Shown: positions 17,435 through 27,374 of the stretch, one piece after another | Numbering within the stretch: position 1 is the first letter of the stretch | How the letters are laid out: each line of letters begins with the position of its first letter | NCBI GenBank assembly: GCA_937981955.1 | Contig: CALJNA010000019.1 | Span: forward strand, 1 to 64,000 | Reading direction: 5' to 3' | Length of the DNA: 64,000 nt | Source of the DNA: an uncultured Granulosicoccaceae bacterium | GTDB lineage: Bacteria; Pseudomonadota; Gammaproteobacteria; Granulosicoccales; Granulosicoccaceae | The notes under the pieces: model-generated | Told to the model about the DNA's origin: nothing | What the model saw: the letters and a program-made list of their open reading frames with translations, nothing else | Database searches by the model: none | Translations under genes and position numbers: made by a program

Positions 17435-17455
17435 ATCCATTCCAGATGAATGGAT
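17435..17455. other. 8-bp hairpin between convergent kinase and galE genes
   Basis: ATCCATTC and GAATGGAT flank a 5-nt loop, 16 nt after each gene's stop. No T-run follows on either strand; it could be a weak bidirectional 3'-end structure. Confidence 0.45.
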
Positions 17456-17470
17456 GCAGCATTAGCGGAG

Positions 17471-18487
17471 CTAGCTTTCCCCTGTCTGGTTATGGCTTCG
17501 TGCCATTAACGTCTTTTCCCAGCTTAATGAAGTTTCAACGATTTTATCCAAATCGTCGAATTGTGGTTTCCAATCGAGCGTGCTGTGAATTTTGTCAACC
17601 GCCGCAATAAGTGATGGCGGATCACCGGCACGGCGTGGTTTTTCGACCACTTTAATCGGAGAGCCGTGTACACGGTTAACGGCATCGATAACCTGGCGCA
17701 CACTGAAACCATGTCCGTAGCCGCAATTCATTAGTGTTGATTCTCCACCTTCACGTAAGTAGTCCAGTGCACTCAGGTGAGCACTTGCCAGATCGGATAC
17801 GTGTATGTAGTCGCGCACACCGGTGCCGTCCGGGGTTGGGTAGTCGGTACCAAATACATAAAGTTGATCGCGTTTGCCCAGCGCCACTTCTGCTGCCACT
17901 TTAATCAGCAGTGTTGCTTCCTTTGTGGATTGCCCGATTCGTCCGTCAGGATCTGAACCTGCAACATTGAAGTAACGCAGTATCACGTGCTTTAACGCTG
18001 ATGCTTTACTTAGGTCGCTGAGCATGGCTTCTGACATAAGCTTGGACATGCCGTATGCGTTTATTGGAGCCGTTGGCAGGTTTTCGGTACACGCTTCACC
18101 GTCATTTTCTGGAACGCCGTAGGTGGCGGCCGTGGATGAGAAGATGAAGTTATTTACATTGTTGTCCTGGCAGGCCTGTAACAGGTTACGTGTGCTGCAG
18201 GTATTGTTGGCATAATATTTTAGCGGGTTTTCGACACTCTCCGGTACTATGGTGTGAGCAGCGAAATGAATCACCGTATCGATGTCATGTTGTTGTATCA
18301 ACTTTCCAACTAAGTCCATATCGCCAGTCTTGCCAACGACTAATTCGCCGAAAAGCACAGCCTCTTCGTTGCCGGTTGAAAGATCGTCCAGTACAACGAT
18401 TTTCTCATCGCGCTCGCCCAGTAATTTGACCACGTGGCTGCCAATGTAGCCAGCACCGCCTGTGACCAGGATGGTTTTGTGTGACAT
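17471..18487 (-). CDS. galE: UDP-glucose 4-epimerase
   Basis: 338 residues, the standard GalE length. It interconverts UDP-glucose and UDP-galactose with bound NAD. The Rossmann motif TGGAGYIGSH is at residue 8, the catalytic SSTAATYG and YGMSK (Tyr-x-x-x-Lys) are at about 120-150, and RYFNVAGSDPDGRIG and PTPDGTGVRDYIHVSDLASA are typical of GalE. It probably supplies UDP-galactose for envelope polysaccharide. It stands alone, facing the kinase gene tail to tail. Confidence 0.94.
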   Translation of the reverse strand: MSHKTILVTGGAGYIGSHVVKLLGERDEKIVVLDDLSTGNEEAVLFGELVVGKTGDMDLVGKLIQQHDIDTVIHFAAHTIVPESVENPLKYYANNTCSTRNLLQACQDNNVNNFIFSSTAATYGVPENDGEACTENLPTAPINAYGMSKLMSEAMLSDLSKASALKHVILRYFNVAGSDPDGRIGQSTKEATLLIKVAAEVALGKRDQLYVFGTDYPTPDGTGVRDYIHVSDLASAHLSALDYLREGGESTLMNCGYGHGFSVRQVIDAVNRVHGSPIKVVEKPRRAGDPPSLIAAVDKIHSTLDWKPQFDDLDKIVETSLSWEKTLMARSHNQTGES

Positions 18488-18557
18488 GGTTGATAATCTC
18501 TGCTTAAAAAGTTAATGCAATAGTGTCGGTCTACTTTAGTTCGCCAGTGCAGACGAG

Positions 18558-19313
18558 CTAAAGGACATCGTCAGATTCAATACTCTTTTGTAGTTTGATC
18601 GCGCGTGATTGACGCTTTCGCAAGGTTATATTCAGGAATTCCACCGCAAGGGAGAATGCCATAGCAAAATAGATATAGCCTTTTGGAATGTGTACATCGA
18701 ATCCGTCCGCAATCAGAGTCATACCGACAAGAATCAGAAACGACAAGGCCAGCATTTTAACCGTAGGATTTTCGTCAACGAAATCGGCAATACTTTTCGA
18801 TGCGAACAACATTACGGCAACAGCAGTCACAATGGCAATGACCATAATAGATACCTGGTCAACCAAACCTACTGCGGTGATCACGGAGTCGAGTGAGAAC
18901 ACCACATCCAGAATGGCAATCTGAATTAACACTGAGAAAAAACTGGGTGCAGCCTTTGCTGTGTGTTCATGCTCTTCAATTTCAAGACTTGCGTGTATCT
19001 CGCGCGTGGATTTGGTCAGCAGGAATAAGCCGCCAATAATCAAAATGAAATCGCGGCCAGACAAGTCCTGACCAAAAATGGATAACCAGGTGTTTTCCAG
19101 TCGCATAACCCAGGTAATGGAGAACAGTAGCGCCAGCCGCGTAATCATGGCCAATGCCAGACCAATTACCCGTCCTGTGTCTCGTTGTGACTCAGGCAGT
19201 CGGCCAACCAGAATTGATATAAAAATGATGTTATCGATGCCCAGCACAATTTCAAGCGTGGTCAACGTTGCCAAAGCCACCCAGGCTTCCGGACTTGCCA
19301 GCCAGTCAAACAA
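18558..19313 (-). CDS. TerC family integral membrane protein
   Basis: 251 residues with about seven membrane helices. Signature acidic membrane motifs TLEIVLGIDNIIFISI and AILDVVFSLDSVITAVGLVD identify the TerC family, linked to tellurite resistance, manganese export (MntX-like) and envelope stress. The C-terminal tail is basic. It is not in an operon with the TelA cassette 7 kb away, though both belong to the broad Ter/Tel stress repertoire. Divergent from the nuclease gene at 19458. Confidence 0.9.
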   Translation of the reverse strand: MFDWLASPEAWVALATLTTLEIVLGIDNIIFISILVGRLPESQRDTGRVIGLALAMITRLALLFSITWVMRLENTWLSIFGQDLSGRDFILIIGGLFLLTKSTREIHASLEIEEHEHTAKAAPSFFSVLIQIAILDVVFSLDSVITAVGLVDQVSIMVIAIVTAVAVMLFASKSIADFVDENPTVKMLALSFLILVGMTLIADGFDVHIPKGYIYFAMAFSLAVEFLNITLRKRQSRAIKLQKSIESDDVL

Positions 19314-19457
19314 TGTTGTATCTCCGAAAAAAGCGTTGGTCGGTATAATGCCGGTTAACAGGTCGACAGGTTGTTATGCCCTGTAAATTTCACGTTGTCG
19401 AGCAGCATGGAAGTGTAACATTCTGCTACCCCTTTCCATTAAGAAACAGGCGTTTTC

Positions 19458-22121
19458 ATGAGCGATACCTGGTGTACAGATGTTGAGCAAGGCGCTGTGT
19501 TGCTGACGGTTAACCGACGTCTGTCTCGTCATTACGTATATCTACATAGTCAGGCGCAACTGGCGGCAAAACGTCAGTGGTGGGAAACACCTGGAATCTT
19601 GCCGCTATCGAATTGGCTGGTGAGCTTGCACGAACACTGTGTTGCCAATGGTTCATCGAACGTGTCGTTACTACCGGACATTGCTTCACAGCGTATTTGG
19701 CAGCAGGTCGTGGCTGCAGATGATGCATCATCGGTACTACTGGATTCTGATCTTGCGGCAGATAATGCGCAACGAGCCTGGGCTGTTGCAAATGCCTGGC
19801 ATTGTCCGGGAGTAAGTATCGGTGATGGAAGCGCGAGTGAGGATCAGCTGGCCTACGCTCGCTGGCGTAATGCTTATATGAAGCATTGCAATAGCCACAA
19901 TTGCATCGACTCCGCAACGCTTGCAAAACACATTGTGGAGATGCTCAAGCAAGACCCTGCTTTGTTACAGCTCCCGAAAAAAATATTGCTTGCAGGCTTT
20001 TTGTCAATACCCGCGCAATGGCAGAACCTGTTCACTGCACTTGAAGAGAACAAGGTCGTCATTGAATTCATAAAGCCGCACAAGCAGGCGATAAAAAAAC
20101 GAGTGGTGCATGCCGATGACGATGTTGCGCTGACTGCTATCGCTACTGAAATTCGCTCCGTGTTACATAACAACCCATCGCTACAAATCGGTGTGATTGT
20201 GCACGACTTGCAGCAAAGACGAGCACAGGTTTTGCGTGCCTTTGACGGCGCGTTTTTTCCGACATTGAGTCCGGCTGAAATTAATGCGATTGGTCGGCCC
20301 TACGATTTGTCAATGGGGCTGCCGCTGAACGAACAGAGCCTGGTGCGGACTGCTTTGCTGTTTTTAAAATTGCTAACCAATGGTGTTACCGACACAGAAT
20401 TAACGGCCCTTTTATTAAGCCCATACCTGCCCGGTACTGAATCCGACAAACGGGCACGTGAGGAGCTTGACAGGCAGTGTCGTTATAAGAGACTGCGGCG
20501 AGTCAGTTTCTATGATTTTATCGGTTTGTTAAATAAAGGCGATGCTTTACGGAGATCATTGCAGAAAATCTCCAAACTGAAGTGGGAGAAAACCAACATG
20601 GCCGCCGTTTGGGCAGAGCATTTTGGTAAGGCATTGCGTGATCTTGGCTGGCCTGGAAAATCTATTGACAGTGAAGAATTTCAAACGGTTGAAGCCTGGA
20701 CTAATTGCCTTGATGATTTTCAGCTGCTTGATGACGGTGAAGCTCTTACGCAACAGCGCGCGTTGCAACTATTGAATGCACTGTGTCGTTCGAGGGTTTT
20801 TCAAGTTCAAACGGCAAATACCCCGATTCAAATTATGGGGCGACTTGAGAGTCATGGTTTGTCGTTCAACAAGCTTTGGGTTACTGGTTTGGACTCTGAA
20901 CAGTGGCCACCGGTTTCCTCGCCCACATCGTTTATACCGATCAAGCAACAACAGGCGGCGGGTGTGCCGGATGCATCTCCTGCACAACGGCTGGCTATGG
21001 CCTGTCAGGAAATCGATCTTTGGTCAGAATCAAGTGATGAGTTGCTTTTGTGCCACGCCCAGACGCGTAACGGTCATGAGCTGCATCCAGCATCCATTAT
21101 TACGGACGTAGAAGCGATTGGTCAGAATGCGGACGCTGTTGCCGGCAACCTGCTAACAGCTGCGCGTGTTCATGACAGTAGTACCTTGGAAGCCATTGAA
21201 GACACTCATGGCCCGGCTCTGGAACCAGGCGTGCACGTTAAAGGTGGTACGCGCCTGCTCGAAAATCAGGCACGTTGCCCGTTCAAAGCCTTTGCGCTGC
21301 ATCGCTTACGCATCAAAAAACTGGAAGAAGCCGGTATCGGGCTCGATCCAAGACAGCATGGCAATCTGTTTCACTTTGCCATGGAATTCTTCTGGGAAGA
21401 GGTTCTAACTTACGAGAAATTGAACGCATTAAGTGATGAAGAGCAACGTATATTGGTGGCGTCAGTCATTGAGCGCTCAATGAAAGAAAATAATATTGAA
21501 CCCGGCTTACAAGGGCTGCAAAGTCGATACCTGAATCGTCTTATCAACAACTGGTTAAATGGTGTGGAAAGAAAGCGTGATCCGTTTGAAGTCGTTGATC
21601 TGGAACGCGAGCACGAAATAGAAATCAGCAATTTCACCATCTCGGTAAAAGTAGATCGTATCGATAAACTGGAATCCGGCCAGACGGTTGTGATCGATTA
21701 TAAAACCGGCCAAAGCAATGCCATAAAAACCTGGGGTGAGCCGCGTATCGAAAATCCTCAACTGCCGTTATATGCCGGCACCGATGAAAACGTTGAAGGT
21801 ATTTGCTTCGCGCAGGTTTTTCCGCACCAGAATAAATTTATTGGAACGACCTCAGAAGATAACATTGTGGGCAATTTGGCCGCACCACAAAATCATCGTT
21901 CCTTAAAACATTCATTAGTAAGCTGGGAGCATGCAAAAGAGCACTGGGCTGAGTCGTTGAATATGCTCGGTGATGAGGTCAGCAATGGCCTGGCAACGAT
22001 TACGCCGCTCACTGATGCCTGTCGTTATTGTGAATTGCCTGCCTTGTGCCGTGTAAGCCAACCAGATGCCGAGTCTGAAGAAGAAGCTGATCATGCACCA
22101 GACACGCGAGAACACGCATGA
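19458..22121 (+). CDS. AddB-like PD-(D/E)XK nuclease with Fe-S staple, DNA repair
   Basis: 887 residues. The N-terminal two-thirds resembles an inactivated helicase (no Walker A). The C-terminal third is a RecB-family nuclease: HGNLFHFAMEFFWEE near residue 635, then VDRIDKLESG and VVIDYKTGQ (catalytic Asp, Lys) near 730-750. Cys near 604 (ARCPFKAF) and CRYCELPALC near 854-863 match the four-cysteine iron-sulfur staple of AddB-type nucleases. It is coupled by a 4-bp overlap to the helicase-nuclease gene that follows. Together they probably process DNA ends for recombination, standing in for RecBCD. Confidence 0.85.
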   Translation: MSDTWCTDVEQGAVLLTVNRRLSRHYVYLHSQAQLAAKRQWWETPGILPLSNWLVSLHEHCVANGSSNVSLLPDIASQRIWQQVVAADDASSVLLDSDLAADNAQRAWAVANAWHCPGVSIGDGSASEDQLAYARWRNAYMKHCNSHNCIDSATLAKHIVEMLKQDPALLQLPKKILLAGFLSIPAQWQNLFTALEENKVVIEFIKPHKQAIKKRVVHADDDVALTAIATEIRSVLHNNPSLQIGVIVHDLQQRRAQVLRAFDGAFFPTLSPAEINAIGRPYDLSMGLPLNEQSLVRTALLFLKLLTNGVTDTELTALLLSPYLPGTESDKRAREELDRQCRYKRLRRVSFYDFIGLLNKGDALRRSLQKISKLKWEKTNMAAVWAEHFGKALRDLGWPGKSIDSEEFQTVEAWTNCLDDFQLLDDGEALTQQRALQLLNALCRSRVFQVQTANTPIQIMGRLESHGLSFNKLWVTGLDSEQWPPVSSPTSFIPIKQQQAAGVPDASPAQRLAMACQEIDLWSESSDELLLCHAQTRNGHELHPASIITDVEAIGQNADAVAGNLLTAARVHDSSTLEAIEDTHGPALEPGVHVKGGTRLLENQARCPFKAFALHRLRIKKLEEAGIGLDPRQHGNLFHFAMEFFWEEVLTYEKLNALSDEEQRILVASVIERSMKENNIEPGLQGLQSRYLNRLINNWLNGVERKRDPFEVVDLEREHEIEISNFTISVKVDRIDKLESGQTVVIDYKTGQSNAIKTWGEPRIENPQLPLYAGTDENVEGICFAQVFPHQNKFIGTTSEDNIVGNLAAPQNHRSLKHSLVSWEHAKEHWAESLNMLGDEVSNGLATITPLTDACRYCELPALCRVSQPDAESEEEADHAPDTREHA

Positions 22122-25100
22122 GTACCACTGATCAAATCGTGCAACCTGGCGCACCTGCCGATGCACAAGTGCGTCTCGAAGCCTTAGACCCATCACGCTC
22201 GTTTATCGTGCAAGCGCCGGCCGGTTCAGGTAAGACTGAACTACTAACGAGGCGGGTGTTGAAGCTGTTAACGCTGGTCGATGAACCCGAAGAGGTTCTG
22301 GCGATCACGTTTACGCGCAAAGCAGCCAGCGAAATGCGTGCTCGCGTGGTTGAAACTCTGCATCGTGCAGCTTCTGACCAGGTGCCAGCGAATGACTATG
22401 AGCGTGAAGGTCTGGAGCTTGCGCGACAGGTGTTGAAACGCGATACCGATCGGGACTGGCAGCTACTGCAGAACGCACAGCGACTAAACCTTAAAACGGT
22501 CGATGCCTTATGCACCACGCTTGCGCACCGGTTGCCGTTTTTATCAACGCTTGGCGGACCGGCGGGTGTCGTTGAAGATGCCCGGCCTTTGTATCGTCAA
22601 GCGGCGGAGCGCATGCTTGATCATCACGCTGAAGAGCTGGATCTGTTGCTATTGCAGATGGGTAACCGCCATGAGCATGTGCAGTCCTTGCTGGCCGATC
22701 TGTTGGCAAACCGTGATCAATGGGGTGGGTATGTTGTCAGCGGCACATCGCTCGACGAGCTTCGCGAATATCTTGAAAGCCTGCTTCAGAATTTGATTGA
22801 AAGTCGGTTGCAAGATCTGGACGACGCCGTTCCTGTGGCTGTAAAAGACAAAATGGTCAAGCTACTGTCGCAAATGGGGCCGGTTCATCACGTCATGATG
22901 AGCGCAGTCGAAAACCAAGCAGGCGTTGCAACGGCAGAGCGCCTAACTGCGCTGGATTCATCTTTGGCTGGTTCTATTGATGATTTACCCGCATGGTCTG
23001 CCATTGTTGGTGCGTTAATGACTAGCTCTCCACCCCCGAGCTTGCGCAAGCCCGGTGGATTGAACAAGAAATGCGGATTCCCAACCGCGAAAGCTGATGC
23101 GGAGCTGCTTGATCTCTCGGTGGCAGAGTTAAAAGCGCGCAAGGCCGCGATGGCTGACTTGCTGGAAGATCTTGGACAGTTGCCCGGTATTGTCGAGTTA
23201 CTTGATGAAGTGCGTTACCTGCCATTGGGTCAATACGAAGAAAAAGACTGGGCTTTATTGTCTCAGCTGTTGACCATGCTGCCTCAATTGCTAGCCGAGC
23301 TATCAGTCGTGTTTGCTGAGCATCGACAGGTAGATTTTGTTGAATTAACACTGCGAGCAAACACCGCGCTGGGTACTGAAGATGCACCTACTGATCTTGC
23401 GCTGGCGCTCGATATGACGATAAAGCACATATTGGTTGATGAATTTCAGGACACATCAAGAACACAGTTTGAATTGTATAAGTTATTGGTTGCGGGTTGG
23501 CAAAACGACGATGGCAGAACATTTTTTGCCGTTGGCGATCCGATGCAGTCGATTTATCGCTTCCGTGAAGGTGATGTAACGCTGTTTTCGTTTGCACGTG
23601 AGCAGGGTATTGGTGAAGTCAAATTGAATCCGTTGACACTGAGCGTTAATTTTCGTGCAGCGCCTGATGTTGTTGACTGGGTGAACGAAACGTTTGAAAC
23701 CATTTTTCCCACTGAGGCTGATGACATCACCGGAGCAGTTCCGTATTCGCCATCGATCGCGCATTTAAATACTAACGGTGCTGTCAACGTTCATCCATTT
23801 ATAGATAGTCATGTTGATCAGGAGGCAGCGCATGTCGCCATGTTGGCGCATGACGCGATAAACTCCAATGAACAATCAGAACAGAGAAGCGTTGCTATTC
23901 TGCTTCGTTCCCGTTCTCAGGCGGCACCGATATTCGCAGCCCTTCAGGCCCGAGGTGTTGCTTATCAATCGGTCGAACTGGAATTGCTGGGTGACAGGCA
24001 TGTTGTTCGGGATCTTCAATCGCTGGCTCTCGCCTTGCGTTACCCGCATGACCGGCTGCACTGGCTGGCCATACTCAGAGCACCGTGGTGCGGATTGAAT
24101 CTCAGCGATTTACACACGCTCATGGACGGTGCTGACCATGAAACCGTGTTCGATTTAATGCAAAGCGATGAGCGTGTGCAACGGCTCAGTGACGAAGGTC
24201 GAGCCAGGCTTGCAAATCTGTTGCGTATTTTGTCCCCGGCTGTACAACGGGCGTCGCGTGGTGAGCTTATGCCATGGGTGGAGTCATGCTGGTTGCAGCT
24301 CGGTGGTCCGATTATTTGCAAGGACAGCGTTGATCTCGATGCCGCTGAACGGTGTATTGCACAGCTAAGAACTCTGGAACAAGCTGGTCGTCTGTGGCAG
24401 CCCAGCGTGTTGTATTCCAGTATGGAATCTTTGTATGCAGCACCGAGCGACGGTGATGCATCCGTTCAAGTCATGACCTTGCATAAATCGAAAGGGCTTG
24501 AATTCGATACGGTTATACTGCCCGCACTCGACCGGAAGCCAAGAGGTGATCAGCAAAAAGTACTGAACTGGTTTCAGGCAGGAAGTGATGCCGACCAGCG
24601 ATTATTATTGGCTCCGATATCTGAGCGAGGTCTGGCTGCCAAAGACGTCGACCCGATCAATGGTTTGGTACGACGTGCCGGACGCGCATGTGATGAGCAA
24701 GAAAAATTACGACTTCTGTATGTTGCATGCACGCGTGCAAAACAACAACTGCACTTGCTTGCGCGACTTAAAACCAATCGCGATGATGAGCTAAGCGCGC
24801 CGGAGAAGCGTTCATTGTTGCAGCCACTGTGGCCGCTATTTGAAAGTGCTGCGAACAGCTTGTTATTTGAAGCAGACGCAGTGCCCGAGTCCAGTGACGG
24901 TGCTGAACATCACCGTGAGTCTGATCTTCCGACAACGACCACGCCGCCGTTACTTGAACGGGTGCCTTTAACTTGGGAATTGCCACAATTTGACGTGTAT
25001 CAATGGCCGGAAGAAGTTGTGCGTGAAGATGTAACGCCAGAGGAAGTTGAGTTTACCTGGGCTGGAACACTTGCCAGAGATATTGGTACGGTCGTACACG

Positions 25101-25672
25101 ATCAGCTTCAGTTGTTATCACAACAAGATGAGCAATCAAGAACATCCACTCTATCCACGCTTGAAAAACGTGTGCGTTTGCAACTGCAGAACATGGGTGC
25201 ATCGAAAGGACAAATGGAAAATGCCGTGGAGCAAATCCTTAGAGCAGTAAATGCTACCCTGTCAGACGAGCGTGGTTTGTGGATTTTGAACCCTGACCAC
25301 AGTGAAGCAAAGTCTGAGTGGGATTTGTCAGCACCTGTAGACGGTATCGTAAAGCGCATGATCATTGATCGCACGTTTGTCGATGCCGATGGCACTCGAT
25401 GGATTATTGACTACAAAACCGGTGATCATAAAGGCGGTGATCTTGACGCATTTCTGGATAACGAACAGGAGCGTTACGCTGGTCAGTTACAGCGGTATAT
25501 CGATGTCGTGAGTCGGATGGAAAATCGGCCCGTGAAAGCAGCGCTTTATTTTCCATTGTTGAAAGGTTGGCGAGAATTCGATCCGCAAGACTCCGGCAAT
25601 CCTGCATCAGGAAATTCAACTAACGCTAAGCAGAGCGAACCATTGCCGCCCCAACAAACCGAATTGTTCTAA
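22118..25672 (+). CDS. AddA-like UvrD-family helicase with C-terminal nuclease domain
   Basis: 1184 residues. Superfamily 1 helicase motifs in order: QAPAGSGKTELLTRRVLKLL (Walker A, about 33), AITFTRKAASEMRARV (Ia), ILVDEFQDTSRTQFEL (II, about 437), FAVGDPMQSIYRFREGD (III), VMTLHKSKGLEFDTVILPAL (V, about 788) and LLYVACTRAKQQLHLL (VI). The C-terminus has a RecB-type nuclease: IGTVVHDQL, VDGIVKRMIIDRTF and WIIDYKTGDH (about 1090). It should unwind and degrade broken DNA ends with the preceding protein. Start ATG overlaps the previous stop. Confidence 0.92.
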   Translation: MSTTDQIVQPGAPADAQVRLEALDPSRSFIVQAPAGSGKTELLTRRVLKLLTLVDEPEEVLAITFTRKAASEMRARVVETLHRAASDQVPANDYEREGLELARQVLKRDTDRDWQLLQNAQRLNLKTVDALCTTLAHRLPFLSTLGGPAGVVEDARPLYRQAAERMLDHHAEELDLLLLQMGNRHEHVQSLLADLLANRDQWGGYVVSGTSLDELREYLESLLQNLIESRLQDLDDAVPVAVKDKMVKLLSQMGPVHHVMMSAVENQAGVATAERLTALDSSLAGSIDDLPAWSAIVGALMTSSPPPSLRKPGGLNKKCGFPTAKADAELLDLSVAELKARKAAMADLLEDLGQLPGIVELLDEVRYLPLGQYEEKDWALLSQLLTMLPQLLAELSVVFAEHRQVDFVELTLRANTALGTEDAPTDLALALDMTIKHILVDEFQDTSRTQFELYKLLVAGWQNDDGRTFFAVGDPMQSIYRFREGDVTLFSFAREQGIGEVKLNPLTLSVNFRAAPDVVDWVNETFETIFPTEADDITGAVPYSPSIAHLNTNGAVNVHPFIDSHVDQEAAHVAMLAHDAINSNEQSEQRSVAILLRSRSQAAPIFAALQARGVAYQSVELELLGDRHVVRDLQSLALALRYPHDRLHWLAILRAPWCGLNLSDLHTLMDGADHETVFDLMQSDERVQRLSDEGRARLANLLRILSPAVQRASRGELMPWVESCWLQLGGPIICKDSVDLDAAERCIAQLRTLEQAGRLWQPSVLYSSMESLYAAPSDGDASVQVMTLHKSKGLEFDTVILPALDRKPRGDQQKVLNWFQAGSDADQRLLLAPISERGLAAKDVDPINGLVRRAGRACDEQEKLRLLYVACTRAKQQLHLLARLKTNRDDELSAPEKRSLLQPLWPLFESAANSLLFEADAVPESSDGAEHHRESDLPTTTTPPLLERVPLTWELPQFDVYQWPEEVVREDVTPEEVEFTWAGTLARDIGTVVHDQLQLLSQQDEQSRTSTLSTLEKRVRLQLQNMGASKGQMENAVEQILRAVNATLSDERGLWILNPDHSEAKSEWDLSAPVDGIVKRMIIDRTFVDADGTRWIIDYKTGDHKGGDLDAFLDNEQERYAGQLQRYIDVVSRMENRPVKAALYFPLLKGWREFDPQDSGNPASGNSTNAKQSEPLPPQQTELF

Positions 25673-25691
25673 GGTTCAGGAGCACATAATC

Positions 25692-26360
25692 ATGAAAGCA
25701 GAAAAGTGGCACGCTAACTGGCGCGACGGCCGATTGGGTTTTCACCAGAAAAAGGTTAACTCTCGTCTCGAGCAGTTTTGGCCAGCATTCGAATTGCCAT
25801 CAGATGCAAGCGTATTAGTCCCATTGTGTGGTAAGTCACTCGATATGCTGTATCTGCATCAGGCCGGTCATCGCGTCATTGGTGTCGAGCTAAGCGAGAT
25901 TGCCGGGGAAGCATTCTTTTCTGAGAACCAGCTGGCTTTTGAGAAGCGCGATACAGGGAATTTACAGGAGTTCACGGGTGTGGGCGATGCCGCTGGTATA
26001 CGGTTGTTAATTGGAGATCTGTTTGCTCTGGAAGCCAGTCAAACCGGACCTCTCACGGCTTTTTACGATCGTGCATCGCTGATTGCTTTACCCGCCGAAA
26101 TGCGACAGCGGTACATCGCTAAACTGTCATCTTTGCTGCCTGCCGGAGCCACTGGGCTCTTGATCAGCCTTATTTACGACCCATCTAAGATGAATGGGCC
26201 GCCGTTTTCAGTCAGTGATGATGAGGTGCGGGCATTGTTTAACGCTGATTTTACAGTGCAGCAAATTGACAGCTCTAGTGGTCCGGAACGATTGGGTAAC
26301 CTTGCAGACCGTGGTTTGGATACTATGGAGGAGCGGGTTTACCGTATTACGCGAGTATGA
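25692..26360 (+). CDS. tpm: Thiopurine S-methyltransferase
   Basis: 222 residues; AGGAG lies 11 nt before the ATG. It is a SAM-dependent methyltransferase: WHANWRDGRLGFHQKKVNS is the family hallmark, VLVPLCGKSLDMLYLHQAGH the SAM-binding loop, VIGVELSEIAGEAFF motif II, FYDRASLIALPAEMRQRY the later conserved block. In bacteria Tpm methylates thiopurines, and selenium or tellurium compounds, giving volatile products. That fits the TelA/XpaC cassette downstream, which is associated with tellurite or toxic-anion resistance in some bacteria (inference). Confidence 0.95.
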   Translation: MKAEKWHANWRDGRLGFHQKKVNSRLEQFWPAFELPSDASVLVPLCGKSLDMLYLHQAGHRVIGVELSEIAGEAFFSENQLAFEKRDTGNLQEFTGVGDAAGIRLLIGDLFALEASQTGPLTAFYDRASLIALPAEMRQRYIAKLSSLLPAGATGLLISLIYDPSKMNGPPFSVSDDEVRALFNADFTVQQIDSSSGPERLGNLADRGLDTMEERVYRITRV

Positions 26361-26397
26361 GCTTTTCGACCTGAACAATAAATGGATGGAATTTACG

Positions 26398-26490
26398 ATG
26401 CCAAAATCACTTCAACGTATAATCGGGTTTGTTATTTTGTTGGCCACGGTTGGACTGTTATCGTGCCAGGCACTATTAAACGTGAGCTGA
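26398..26490 (+). CDS. Tiny predicted lipoprotein (30 residues)
   Basis: ATG at 26398, stop at 26488-26490. MPKSLQRI is followed by a hydrophobic stretch and a lipobox, VGLLSCQALLNVS: cleavage would leave an eight-residue lipopeptide. GGATGGA lies upstream at a workable distance. The stop is one base before the next ATG (TGA-T-ATG), the same junction as between telA and the SPFH gene, which argues for real translation and coupling. The overall look is entericidin-like in size, but no family can be named. Confidence 0.6.
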   Translation: MPKSLQRIIGFVILLATVGLLSCQALLNVS

Positions 26491-26491
26491 T

Positions 26492-27340
26492 ATGGCCGCT
26501 GTAAGACGTATAAACTCGGACAAACCTAAAAAGTTTCAATGGCGTGGCTGGTTGTTGTACCTGCTGCCTTTGCCGCTGTTGCCGGCAACCGTAGTTGCAC
26601 TGGCCAGTGGTCATACGGGTGCAGCGCTGGCCAGAGCAGCAGGGTTTGCACTCGCCATGCTGGCAGCAACACTAATCAGAAAAGGTATCCGGCTGGAAGC
26701 GGAAGGAAAACTTCGCCGTTTCAAGCGCCGCGCCAGCACGGTTCCGTATCGCCTGATCGGATCAGCTGTGCTGTCTGTTGCCATATTCATCGTTGCCTAT
26801 TGGGGCATTTTCAGCGACTACGGATTGTTCGACAGTATTCTGTTCGCACTGGCAGTCATGTTGGGTTGCTATCTCTATTATGATTTTGATCCCGCGCGAA
26901 ACGATCCTGAAATTGCGGCCGTTGGTATCACCACTGAGGAGCTTATTGAGCTACTCGACGAGGCCGAAGAACGTATCAGTGCTATTGAACAAGCCAGCAA
27001 GTCAATAAAGAATGTTGAGTTCAAGGATCGTTTACGCCGAATTGTCAGAGAGGCTCGCGCCATTCTCGATACAATAGAAGAAGATCCAACCGATGCACGT
27101 CGCGCCAGAAAATTTCTGAAGGTCTATCTTGACGGTGCGAAGCAAGTCACCGAAGGCTACGCCAAAGCCCATCGAAACGATGCAAATCCGGTGCTCGAAG
27201 ATAATTTTCGTCGGGTACTAACCACCATAGAAACCGTGATTGCAACACAGCAGGAAAAGCTCAGGGAAAACAACGTAAGCGAGCTTGATGTCAATATCGA
27301 AGTGTTGCAAATGCAAATTGAGAAAGAGGGCGTAGCCTGA
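26492..27340 (+). CDS. XpaC-like protein (5-bromo-4-chloroindolyl phosphate hydrolysis family)
   Basis: 282 residues. The N-terminal third has four hydrophobic segments (LLYLLPLPLLPATVVALA, AGFALAMLAATLI, LIGSAVLSVAIFIVAYWGIF, DSILFALAVMLGCYLYYDF). The C-terminal two-thirds is a soluble helical domain (ITTEELIELLDEAEERISAI, RKFLKVYLDGAKQVTEGYAK), as in XpaC proteins. Despite the family name, no hydrolase activity is established. XpaC typically precedes TelA, as here, in membrane-associated stress cassettes. Confidence 0.85.
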   Translation: MAAVRRINSDKPKKFQWRGWLLYLLPLPLLPATVVALASGHTGAALARAAGFALAMLAATLIRKGIRLEAEGKLRRFKRRASTVPYRLIGSAVLSVAIFIVAYWGIFSDYGLFDSILFALAVMLGCYLYYDFDPARNDPEIAAVGITTEELIELLDEAEERISAIEQASKSIKNVEFKDRLRRIVREARAILDTIEEDPTDARRARKFLKVYLDGAKQVTEGYAKAHRNDANPVLEDNFRRVLTTIETVIATQQEKLRENNVSELDVNIEVLQMQIEKEGVA

Positions 27341-27374
27341 TAGGGCTTGCCTGATCAAACAAAAGGAGACAACA

